Shown here: positions 1 through 11,318 of the stretch, piece by piece
Position numbering within the stretch: position 1 is the first letter of the stretch
Layout: every line of letters begins with the position of its first letter
From: Gibbula magus
Taxonomy: Eukaryota; Mollusca; Gastropoda; Trochida; Trochidae
Length of the DNA stretch: 64,000 bases
Assembly (NCBI GenBank): GCA_936450465.1
Contig: OW388294.1
Span: 1,178,001 to 1,242,000 of the forward strand
Direction of reading: 5' to 3'
The notes under the pieces: generated by a model
Database searches by the model: none
What the model was told of the DNA's origin: nothing
The model's input: only the letters and a program-made list of their open reading frames with translations
Translations under genes and position numbers: made by a program

Positions 1-313
1 TCGCTAATGATTAATTAAATAGGCACTGGAAACATAAGTAACACAGAAATAGCATCTGTGAACACATACATGTTACAAGTAGCCTTCAGTTTACACTTAG
101 TACAGTGAGGAATATAAACAAAGAAGTAACTCACTGAAGCATGTACCATTAACATAATTAATTGAACAATAAAACACAACAGTGAGCACAAGTTCTATAC
201 AATGTAAGTTTAACCACGCTAGTTGTCAAAACCATCATATCGACTCATTTTACAAATTACGAACAATGCTGAGCCTCCTTTCAGAGAATGAAAAGAATGG
301 TTGAATTAATCAT

Positions 314-700
314 CACTTACCTAAACCATGTTTAATAACACACCTGTTACCACAAGCTTGCATGTAATTCAGCACAGTTCCTGGTACACACACTATCCTA
401 TGTGAGAATCCATTAAGCTTGTGAACCCCTTGTCACAATATGAACCACTTCACACAGCTGTTATAGACTGTCTGGTGAATACAAGCGAGAAACTCCAGGG
501 ATGCCGGCTCACATAGGTGTAAAACGGAACAGCGTGGTGTTGACATGCTAGCGTGAGATTGTGGAATTTACAAGTTGCCACCAAGTAGTACGGAGCTGGT
601 GAGTTACTGAGAATAGAGTACTTCCAGTGAAGACATAGTATTGTATATGTAATTGTGTTCTGTAAAATAAACGTGTAAGATGTCATATGTTCTATCTATG
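314..700 (-). other. Conserved minus-strand splice-donor region, unit 1
   Basis: On the minus strand a non-coding stretch ends in a consensus splice donor: plus-strand CACTTAC at 314-320 reads GTAAGTG. The same donor with the same flanks (TTTAAACATGGTTTAG before it) occurs in all five units. In this unit and in unit 3 the TATATATA motif found upstream in units 2, 4 and 5 is replaced by unrelated sequence, so promoter function is doubtful here. No long frame is conserved through it. Confidence 0.4.
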
Positions 701-988
701 AAAGTAATATTCTCTGTTACAAATCTCAAGCAGCACTACATTTACATTCAGTCATTAACTAAGATGACACATTTGAATCTCACATCACATGGACTTCTCA
801 ACTATAGGTACGAAAGAAGGAACGTTTCAGTACACTAGTACATGTAACCTGCTTAACGTGATATAAGGCATTTATTTATCTTAGTAAAGTTGCATTAACA
901 TGAATATCAAATGTATACGTACTCGATGTTCTTCGTTATTTTTAATATAGTAAATTTATATTTAATTGTTGGCCAGAAGGACAAATTA

Positions 989-1307
989 AAGGGGCAGTAT
1001 TTTTCGGTGAAATAAGTCGATGAAATGTATTTGAAAAATAGTAAAACACCATTCCCTCTTCGAAAAATCAAGTAAAAAAATGAGTGTACATGGTTCTGTA
1101 AAGCCAAGGGAATCGTTACTGTCATTCCAAATATTAAAATATGTTCACAATAAAATGGCCGCCATGCAATTTTTGCTTTATACATAACACCGTCTTTACC
1201 ACTACGGAAAATTGGTTTGTGTAATAAGATGTTTTAATCTAAATATAAATGACATAAACTAGCATTATAAGTGGGAAATTTGAAAAAAAACGTGCTACTG
1301 CCCCTTT
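989..1307. mobile_element. Short TIR DNA element (MITE), unit 1 copy
   Basis: The ends are inverted repeats: AAGGGGCAGTA at the left, and CTACTGCCCCTT at the right. In the sister copy at 19178 the match extends to a fuller AAGGGGCAGTAGCACGTTTTT. TTA or TA flanks both ends, as expected of Tc1/mariner- or Harbinger-type MITEs. The body holds no transposase. The element is shared by units 1 and 3 but has no recognisable counterpart in unit 2, so it entered before the S-type units duplicated. Confidence 0.7.
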
Positions 1308-4300
1308 ACAAGCTCATTGAGAGCACGGTGTATCCATTTCACAGCCATGGTACAAAATTTTTAGTAAGACAATGTACATAAAACATGCGTTACATTTTAA
1401 CACGGTATTAACGTTGATTTCAAATACACATGAAGAACATTGTTATTTTGCAATACTTCTTATAAACAGTAAAATTTGATTAAGTTCTCACAGACCATTG
1501 TACTGATGTTTCTAGAAAAACAACATTGTGCCGTCTGATACTACATTGATTACATGTACAAAGGGTATTAAAAATGTACATCCGAATAATTAAATAATGA
1601 TTGTGGTAAGTGTGGTTCCAAGTTCTCAACACAGTGTTAAGTGCTAAATGTTAGGTCGCTATTAAGCAATGAAGCTGCTGGAGATCTATAACGAATTATG
1701 TCACTCATTAACAACTCCTATAATATTTCTCCAAGGTTCACAAATTCCACTATCTAGAAGCCAAGCAATAGGTACCAGCTGTAATTGTTCACTAAATTCT
1801 ACAAACAATTAAAGGGCAGGATCGCCAGACAGGAATATTCTCTTTTCGGGAAATTGATAATCTTGAAAAGATTGAAGTAGAATCAAATAGGTACACCGTC
1901 ACACTAACACAACATGTACGATGTGAATGGAATGGAATGCACATTTCAAATGAATGTTTTCCCCAAAACAGTAACCTTCAGGGTTTGAGCATTAAGATCA
2001 CAGATCTAAAGTGGTAACAACACCGTCACACTAACACAGCATGTTGCACACACACATACACATTTCAAATGAATGTTTTCCCCAAAACAGTAACCTTCAG
2101 GGTTTGCGCATTAAGATCCATATGAAATCGATGATATCACGGATCTAAACTGGTAACAACATCGATTGATATCTCACAAAATAATGCCATAGATAACTGC
2201 TTCTGACATAATCGAAATGAATTTCCACTTTTCTTTAGGATAAACTAGGACAACTCCATTATGTAGGTAAGTGCAGTGGACTGAAATATATGTATCGCTG
2301 TGTGCCAGTGAGTCAAGCTACAAACACGACTGGTGTGAATGTAAAAGTGAACAGAAATAATAACTTTCAGGGTTTGACCTTTAAGATACATATGTGCTAA
2401 GAAAATCGATGTAAATACAGGTAAAACATATTTGTATTGATATAATATCCATATTAAAATATTAAATAATTTATCATTAGACTGATCATCAATGTCATAT
2501 ATTTATTTAACTGTAGCAAGCAAAGCTTGTCATACTCTTAGTGTTGATGAATAGCTTCATTGCTCATTGTGTTTATTGTTCAATGAACGTGCGCAGGCAT
2601 TTATTAAATATAAAACTACTATTATGTTCCGACTAGATTGAGTTATAATCATTTGTTTCTATTAACATATATGGGCAAGCAGGAATGTCCCCTCGATTTT
2701 CACAAAAAAGTTACTCAAAAGAAACCCTTTCGTAAAACCTGAGATAATTTGCATGAAACGTCAATTTCAAGATACTTATATTTTCCTACAGGAATCAATG
2801 ATATACGGTGCAAACTTCAATGCTTCTAGGTTAATTACCTAATGGCTAATTATGATTTGATTTGATTAATAAAATACTTCTTACATTGACGTAATAACAG
2901 TGCACATGTAGTCTTTCCAAGATGGCGCTGATTATACCTGATGGCATCTTTGAGGCATCATCTTGTCACGACCATGTCAATAAATCAGACTGTTAATTTC
3001 GCTTTGATTATGTTTTAGGGATGTAACTTCCATCAAATATATCTCAATTTAAGTGTAAAGATTAGCCTAGATTCATGGACTAACTACACATCAGCAGGTT
3101 GATTATGAAGCAGAATGTAAGTCAACATAAGTGAAACTGCTGGTGCTCCTGTGCCTGTTATCTCCTCATATAATCAAGGTGAAGGTCAAACAGCTTGTTA
3201 TTCAGATTTACCCTAATTTGTAGTTCAGTCTTCTGTTTATGTCTGTAGAAGCCAATTAACTGTTGTGTTTCTCAATGGCAATCATACTCCCAATCTTAAT
3301 TCATCAATGGATTATGAAACATCAATATAGGTTATCACTATTCAATTATTATGAAAATAAGGTGACAAAATATGATGAATACAAAGATACGAAAAGAAAA
3401 AAATCTGTCACATGTGGGTCAATATATCATTGCTAAATGTTTTCTAAAATAGATACAAGAAAAGGTTCATTAAATAACAGTGTGTTTCAATCACTGAATC
3501 CAGATATTCTTATCAAGACAATTCCATTTAATACATTGCGTGGCATACACATATTACAGGTTAAAACCTAAAGAGAAGATGTTCGCAAATTACAGTAATG
3601 ATGGATGTTATAAACACTTTCGTCAGGCACAAATTAAACAATTAATAAAAAATGTACTGAATCACACAACATAAGTGAAACGGTCAATTTCATCAGAGGA
3701 TTTTGGCGATTAGAAGTTTAGAAAGGTGTGAAATATTATCGATTTTCTTTGATTCTTGACATTACATGTCATTCTCTAATTTCTACATTATCATTTATGT
3801 TATTTTTAATACATAATTGCTATGATCATAGAAAAGCCCAACTTCACTTTTTAATGATCATCAGCATGTGTCAAACTTTTTATTATATTCTGGTCCCAAA
3901 AATGACATAATATGTATTTAGGGAATACACAAAACTTATTTACTTATTTACTTCGTTATTTAAACCTTAAAAGTGATGTTCAGATGTCTACCATCATTTC
4001 CTTGGACGATTATTCTGTTTCTTGTAAACTCATATCTCTAACAACAAAACTGTGAAATTCTTCAAAGGCATTTAGAAGTTGGTATACAAATGAGATGACA
4101 ACTTCTTTATTTGGTAGACACGACGTTTCCTTGCCCCTTCTTCAGGTGAATTGTGGACATGGTGGTTGGTACTTTATATATAGGGATGAACTTGAAGCCA
4201 GGTATGCAACTAATTATATACAAACACAGAAGTAGAAACAAGTAATTAAATTTGTACAAATTAATCAAAAGAGACAACAGAGATTACAGAGAATATACAG

Positions 4301-4539
4301 TGAGTGAATGAGTTATACAAATACAGTCATAGCAATGTTACACAGCAGAGTGGTACGGCAGATCAAGAGTTCAATATTGATTGGTGAAGGACCAGGCGGT
4401 TGGTCCCTGTTAATCTCAGGACTTAATCGTTTCAGGCAGATTGATTCTTGAAGTTTTATTTTGCGCCAATCACTGATGCGCCAATCACCTAAGTCCACCA
4501 CCATCAGCCATTAAGCATACACTGAAAAGCCTGACATCA

Positions 4540-4975
4540 ATCTCAGCTTCAAACCACTGACCATCACTCAAATTCCTGTCCAAAGGCCTCAAGTTTGTCC
4601 CTACTTCTAACTCATCAAAGCAGATGAATTCGTCACCAGCATCGAATGAGTGAGTGAGTTACTGTTTAACGCCGCTTCGGCAGTATTGCAGCCATTCACC
4701 AGCATCGAGAGCGGCCTTCAACAAATTGCTACGAACGGCAACATTGACTACCTCCGACACCAGATAGCAGACCTCATCAAGAAGTCTCCCAAGCAGCGCT
4801 GCAATCTTTCATCACAAGAAAAGAAGGCCATCAATGAACTCGGCAACGACAGGACCATCACCATCACCGAGGCAGACAAGGGCAAGGCAGCAGTCATCAT
4901 GGACACCCCAGACTTCATGAACCTTGTCAACAAATCCCTCAATGACACTACAACCTTCACTGGTGATGAGGTCAA
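4540..4975 (+). pseudogene. Penelope-like retroelement fragment (N-terminal RT region), copy 1
   Basis: The translated stretch carries the segment that precedes the RT core in Penelope-like elements: a SKGLKFVP motif near 4575, IESGLQQIATNGNIDYLRHQ around 4700-4760, then TITEADKGKAAVIMD near 4860-4905. The ADKG..VIMD signature is typical of this family. The fragment lacks the RT catalytic region and the GIY-YIG endonuclease. It is broken by a frame change before GAATTCGTC and by a 50-bp insertion at 4646-4695. It ends where an unrelated hairpin element starts. The sister copy is in unit 3. It is a dead fragment. Confidence 0.75.
4646..4695 (-). mobile_element. 50-bp LINE-tail micro-insertion
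   Basis: This piece reads as the terminal tail of the RNase H LINE family (GGCTGCAATACTGCCGAAG, then GCGGCGTTAAACAGTAACTC in minus sense). It is flanked by the direct repeat TCACCAGCATCGA at 4633-4645 and 4696-4708. The unit 3 copy at about 23020-23035 reads straight through the site (GTCACCTGCATCGAGAGCGG), so it preserves the empty target. It is an independent, extremely short retrotransposition-like event. Confidence 0.85.
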
Positions 4976-5720
4976 TAACTGTTTGTTATGGACCCGAGAA
5001 AACACTATTGACCAATGACGAAGTCCGCGGTCAATATTGTTTTCTCGGATCCATAAAAAAGGTATTGACCGAATCCACCAGTCCATAATTGTTTTATTAT
5101 GTATTCTAACATGTTTTTCATTTCCTTGATTCTGATTGGTTGATTTGCCTATGTTTAATGACAATGAATACCCGTAGATCGCCATCTAAAAGGATACATG
5201 AATATTGTGAAGTGACCATAGTTGAGTGACACTGTTTAGGTTTATGTGTAAATTGTTGTTAATGTGTATATCACGTCGAGTATTCACATTTGATTTGACC
5301 TGACCACACCTATTATATGGAAGAGTCGCATAGTCATTTCCACTCAGAGATAGTTATGCAAAAAGGGAGTTCTCTTAAAAAAACCTGACAACTAATGGTC
5401 ATGTTACAATATCAACGCCGTCGGTTTTAAACTTAATTTATGGGTGTTGAAAATTTACTTATCTTATAATTTAATACAGAAACGAAAAAAAAAAATTAAA
5501 AACAGTCAAAAATGTAATATGGTTTGAACAGCTGGAACTGTGGTCAAATGACGTAATGATAACAATGGCATAAATTCATGCAACAATCGGTTGACGCCAC
5601 TCAAGTCAATGGCTTTTGGTCGGACTCTGGCTGGAGTCAATTTGCTTTTCTGTTGACGGTCATGTGATCGCCTCTTGACCAATCAAATCGCTGAAAAAAT
5701 ATGCTTACATAATAATATGA
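4976..5720. repeat. Hairpin-bearing insertion of unknown class
   Basis: This stretch interrupts the Penelope fragment and is absent from the matching place in unit 3. Near its left end are two arms, 4987-5013 and 5029-5055, that are reverse complements at about 25 of 27 positions (TATGGA.CCGAGAAAACA), with a 15-base loop. I could not establish clean terminal repeats or a target duplication. The region ends around GCTGAAAAAATATGC near 5700. No coding potential is visible. Confidence 0.45.
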
Positions 5721-8700
5721 TTAATCATTTGTTGGCTCATGTTGTTAAGTGATAATTTATAGGACTATCTGTCATTAACATAAATTTGTATATTTGGCCC
5801 CATAATCTGCAGAAACAACTGCTATGTTAATATTAATACATTTGCTTAAGATGAGTTTCATAGACTAAGGTCAACAAAAGTGATTACCCAAGTGTCATCA
5901 TTCATTGTAGTCCTGTCACTGAGAAAACAACGAGAACTTCATCTACCAGAATTAGCAACATATTTACCATTTGAGTGAAGGTTACAGTGATTAATCATCA
6001 AGTTTAGAAAGTTGTCGATGTACACTCCTGCTGTTATTCATTATTGTCTATAATTCACGTACAGACAGAGAGAACGATGTCAATTAGACCAATTACTTAA
6101 GTGACATTCCTCTCAAACATTGATTGTTTAACAGAAAACATTTTGCTCCTTGCATTTCCATTTCCTTGTGCTTTTTCTCGAAATAATTACATGTCATTAA
6201 GAGATTATGAATTCTTCAGAAAAACAAAAGGATACTTCCTTTAATGAATGGTAATTGAATCAAAACTTTAAATTAAAAATGAGGTGAACATGAAAACGAG
6301 ATCCTGTCAGGAAATCTATGATATTATTTCATAATGTTTCATAAAAATTTGTTTGCCATTGCCAGCGTGATCAACATGCATTATGCATGCTTTGCCTTCC
6401 GATCCAATAGGACTGTCAATTTGATCCGAAATTTTTTTAGGGAATCCGAAAGGAGCCGGAAATCAGATTCCACCCCTTTTTGTTCTGTGCTTGTTCCTTT
6501 TTGTGCAAATCCAACGAATCAGTGCATATTCATGGTTGTCTGATTTATCACTGGTGCTCCTACCTCCAATTCGTAATGTGGATCATTGTACATGATCCTT
6601 ATACAGTTGTCTGTGTTACAGTGTAGATGCTGAAGGTTCACAAGGACAAGTCGTTTTACTAGAAATACAAGTTTGTAAGCTTTTATCTCTCATACTCTTA
6701 GATCACAAGCACTGTACATGATCGTCTATACAATTGTTTGTGTTACAGTGTACGTGCTGACATTTGTTTGCGTTATGGGTTGATTGAAACATATTTCATT
6801 CACATAGAAAATGGATAAGGAGTGAGTTCTTCAACTTAGAATACCCTCTCCTTGGTATGTACATAGATAATTTACATTTTGTACAAAGATGGCAGATAGT
6901 GGACAGGAAAATGATATAAAAGGTGAGAAGACGTTTTGCTGTATGATGCTTTGTCTCACTGACGAACTATTGCATTTACTTGAATACAATTATACTTTGA
7001 CATGGTGGTAGGTCTACACTTCCTTCTTACTAAAGTGTTTACTGTTATACCTGCTGAATTACATTTTTGCGTTTGCAATATTCAAACTGATTAGTAGAGC
7101 TATATACTCGAAATTTAAGATTGTCAGGTTTCACCTCTTATCATCCGAGTGTGACTTAAAAGCAGCATTTACAGTTGTTTAAGCTAAATTCGACATGCTG
7201 TACACATCGCTTTGTCTCACTGATGAACTTTTGCATACAATTATATTTTGACATGGTGGTAGGTCTGCACTTCCTTCTTACTAAAGTTTGCATTTGTTTA
7301 GACTACATTTATGGCATTCAATTTTAAAAGCAATTTGGATGACAGGAATGTAGAATAACCATTAATAATAATAATACTAATAATCAGACTTTAAATTATA
7401 ACATACACTTTTCTTATTTCTTATATACCATGAGGACAACACCATATATGGAGAGGGTTTCCTTGGTTGCTTATTCCAAATTCCCTTATTCTGGCGTACA
7501 TTCAATATAATGATGGTTCTCCGGACAAAACCTTCAATCAATCCTTGTATATGAAGACGCTTTGGTTGCATAAAACATTAGAATCCTAGACGGTTGGAGT
7601 TCGTAACTGTCAAGGTGTTTTGAATAAATAAAACTACAGGGTTAGTTTATGATTACTTTAATAGGTTTCAGCTAAAGCTCTTGATTTTATACCATTTGTT
7701 TGTGTGTCTTTTCTGTCGAGCAGGAAATATTTTAAGGTGCAATTAGTATGCATCATATGAATATGTTGTGTGAATTTGGACTGACAAAAGAAAATTATGT
7801 AAATATGACCGGATGTCAAAATTAAATGTTACTAAGGGTATTTATAACAAATGCCGATATATCATTTGTAAGTTGATGTATAATATAATTGATAACGTCT
7901 ATGAAACAGATTAACCAAAGTTTGTAGACAACAGTACCACTTCCTAAGTGACTGATCAATGCTAAGATGCCATGTTAATGAAGGCCAATTGCCAATTTAC
8001 TAACATCTTTCCCCTGGCAAAACAAACTCTCCCCTTCAAGCAATGCTAGAAGATTAGGACCTATGATGGAAGGAAATGCTCATACATTTACATTGATGTG
8101 TGGTCCATGTTATTTAGATCAAGATAATGCTGTCATTGACAGTGCAAAATAAAGTATTTCACAACAAATACAACACTAATAATTTAGTAATAAAATCTGT
8201 GTGTATATAGTATTAGCAAATCTTCAATCCATACAATTGAACAATATGTTTTGTATTCCATGAAATAGTTACATTGTCTTATTGCATGCAAGGGACAACA
8301 AAACAAGAGTGCTTTCCTACTTTCCTCTATGCGATCTTATATCTAGTGAAGAAAATCTTTGAATTTGTAATATCTGATCTCTCAACATTTCAAAATAGTT
8401 CTTAAACCTACATAATAACGTCACATTGTATTAAACTAAAATAAATATCAAAGGTTTACTTTCCTTATTAACCAAAAGCCACAAGGTGTTATTGAAATAT
8501 TAATACAAAATAAGTATGTATTCAATGAGTTGCAACTTGTCTGTGAATAATGATGGCAACATAAATATATTGCATCAGGACACGGTATGTTGCTATTTTT
8601 CTATGAACGATGCAGCATATTAACAGTGTTATTGTATAACAGGTTCTCAGGTATATTCTACTTAAGCGTAAGTGATACCATATCTTGTACTCAACGCATA

Positions 8701-8807
8701 CACAGCACTCTAAATTCAGAAGCATATGTGCTCACATGCATGTTGTTGCATGACTTTACTTCACAGATAGTGAAATGAGAAATATAAACATTCCAGAATA
8801 AACTCAC

Positions 8808-8991
8808 CTAAATATTAACCATGAAATGATCAACCACATTATTATTGTGTTATTGTAAGTCTTCTTTTCACAGCTTGTAATAATTGGGAATATCAAAATG
8901 AAGTAGAAAGCCAGAGCATGGAGAATAACAAGCGGAAGTGAAACTATGCTATTCATCACAGTTATTACTCTGGACACATAACAGTGTCTCA
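8808..8991 (-). other. Exon-like block with open hydrophobic frame, unit 2
   Basis: On the minus strand a block open in one frame lies between a good acceptor (TGATTTTTCAG at its high-coordinate edge) and a good donor (TTTAG then GTGAGTTT at its low edge). It is 184 bp and translates to about 60 residues. They include a hydrophobic run (VSLPLVILHALAFYFILIFP) and a second hydrophobic end (IIMWLIISWLIF), like membrane-spanning segments. It lies just downstream of the conserved promoter/donor block. The matching blocks in units 4 and 5 keep the splice-like edges in part but have frameshifts or stops. It may be a decayed coding exon or chance. I recognise no family. Confidence 0.3.
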
Positions 8992-9055
8992 CTGAAAAAT
9001 CATAAACAATTCTTAGCCCTTTTCAGAGAATGAAAAAAATGTTTGAAGTAATCAT

Positions 9056-9240
9056 CACTTACCTGAACCATGTTTAAACACACCTATCACTACATTGTTG
9101 CAAAGCATTCGACACAGTTTTTGGTATCCTATGAGATAATACATTAAGCTTGTGATCTTCTTGACACGAAATAAACCACTTCACACAGCTGCTATAGACT
9201 TTTGTGAGTGGCTCCAGGAATGCCGCTTTGGTATATATAA
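9056..9240 (-). promoter_or_regulatory. Putative TATA promoter and first-exon donor, unit 2
   Basis: Reading the minus strand, TATATATA (within 9231-9240) is followed about 180 bp downstream by a consensus splice donor, GTAAGTG (plus-strand CACTTAC at 9056-9062). The sequence between, which has no long conserved frame, would be an untranslated first exon. The same TATA-to-donor arrangement recurs in units 4 and 5, and the donor alone in units 1 and 3. Promoter activity is inference. The motif and its repetition are directly visible. Confidence 0.45.
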
Positions 9241-11318
9241 CTAACTGAACAGAGTGGTGTTGACATGCTAGCGGGACATCGTGGAAGTGACAAGTTGCCA
9301 CGAAGTAGTACAGAGATATTGAGATATTGAGATAGAGGTACTACAAATGAAGATGCATGTGATCTTGTTCTGTAAAATCAACCCGTAAGATTTCACATGT
9401 CCTGAATCTATGAAAAAAAGGATAATTGTCTGTGTTAACAGTTTCAGGCAATTTCTCACGGTAACTGCGTTTACATTCAACCATAAGTCAAGACAAGATA
9501 TTTTATCTCATTGGAATCACTATGACTAAATGTGTGCATGAAACCTACCTTACATAATATGCCGTTGAAGATATGTATTCGTCACCCTTAAAATTGCATT
9601 ATCGTGAATATCAAATGTCTCTAAGTTCTTCATAATTTATAATTTAGTAAATATATGGGATCTGAAAACCTTGGTTCCGTGTTCAAAGATTATTTAAAAC
9701 ATACATCTGAGAGATTAATAAAAATTGTGGTAATTGTGATTCAAGCATAACTAAGTGACAATGTGTATTGCCACATATAAGGTCGTTATTGAGCAATAAA
9801 GCAGATGAATTCGTATAATATATTTTTAACTTACAAATCCTAGAATACATCTCGGAAGTTCAAATTGTCCACTGTCTGGAAACTAAACAATTGGAAGCAG
9901 GTATAATTGCTCACTAAATGCTCAACAAACAATTAATGATCAGGATCATCAGACATGTTTAGTGAGTCCACAGATATACTCTCTTGGGAATATTGATAAA
10001 AGCGTTATGGAGAGTAAGTGGATGAATTGGAAGCTGAATGAACAGATACATAACCGCGTGGCAGTGTGAAAACAAGCTGTAGACAAATGTATTGTGTGAA
10101 TGTAATGTAAAATTTATGAATGTTTTCCTCATAGCCTTCAGGGGTTGAGCAATAAGGTCCATATAAAACATATGATAGCACAGAACTAAATCACATCACA
10201 TATTTCATAAAAACAATGCTATTGATAACTGCTCGTAACAACATTAAAATAAAATGTCTTGAGGATATCAATAATTGCATTATGAAGACAAAGTAGTTAA
10301 GTTGGCAGCAGAATGAAACCTATCCATCACAGTGTACACTAAGCTGCAAATAGCGTGCAAGTGAGACACGCTGCCAACATATCTATGGTGTGAATGTGAA
10401 ATAGAACTCAAATCGTAATTTTCAGAGTTTGAGCGTTAAGATCCACATGTACTAAGAAAGTCGATACAAGTATAGGTAATTTAAATCTCTAAAAGATTCA
10501 GTACAGCTGCAAAGTTCACAAGACTTGAATGAGCAACGGGTGTCATTTTTGTTTTTATTGATCAATGCAAAACTGCGAGTTCTATCGTGAGTAACTGTTA
10601 ACAATAAAACATATTTGTATTGGTAGAATATCCATAACGTAATAAATGATCAACAGAATCATATTTAGCAGAAGCCAAGGTTCCATACTCTTAGCTTCGA
10701 CGAAAAGCTTCACATCTACTTTACTTTACTTTAACTTCACTCCACTTTACTAAATACTTGGCAGGATCATCATACATATTAAGCGAGTTCACAGATATAT
10801 TCTCTTGGGATTAATTCAAATTGCATTATGAAATAAAGTGGTTACGTTTGCAGTAGTAACATGCATATTGGTAAACAGGAATGTTCCCTAAAAGGTTCGT
10901 TTCCCAAAAATATACCGAAATTAAAACTTTTTGTAAAAAAGTCATCCTGAGATGTTTGCATGAATGTCAATTTCCGAATACTTTCTTACAGTAAACCAAT
11001 GATGCTGTGATAACATCAATGCTTCTATGTTGATAACTTAATGACTAATTAAGATTTGATTAATAAAATACCATTGCCATTGACGTTATTACCTGTGGAA
11101 CAGTGCAACATACTCTTCGCATAGACGATCCGAGATCGTCCTGGATCTTGTCAATAAATCAGATTGGTAAGTCCACTGTGAATATGTTTGAGTGATGTAA
11201 TTAGTCTATATACATCTACTAAATATATATCAGTGTAAAACGTTACCTAGATTCAGTGGCTGAATCTAAGGTTGTTGATTCAAAAATAACAAAGGCTACA
11301 CAAGGGAAACTGCTGGTG

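Larger units (their letters stand above)
1..7633. repeat. Tandem unit 1 (long non-coding repeat, subtype S)
   Basis: This is the first copy of a long tandem unit. Positions 1-4972 align directly and in order with 18188-23277, from the shared start TCGCTAATGATTAATTAAAT onward, with only scattered substitutions and small indels. Weaker matches in the same order recur in units 2, 4 and 5, for example GAAACTGCTGGTG near 3138 and GACGATTATTCTG near 4004. I see no convincing protein gene: the open frames are short and are not kept in the sister copies. Positions 5720-7633 hold AT-rich unit sequence with a roughly 90-bp block repeated at 6946-7045 and 7201-7290. Unit boundaries are set where the GGGTTNGCTAATGATTAATT-like joint recurs. 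Confidence 0.75.

Noticed and set aside
4748..5185. Minus-strand 145-codon frame
   Set aside because: It runs antisense through the Penelope fragment into the hairpin element, two unrelated sequences.
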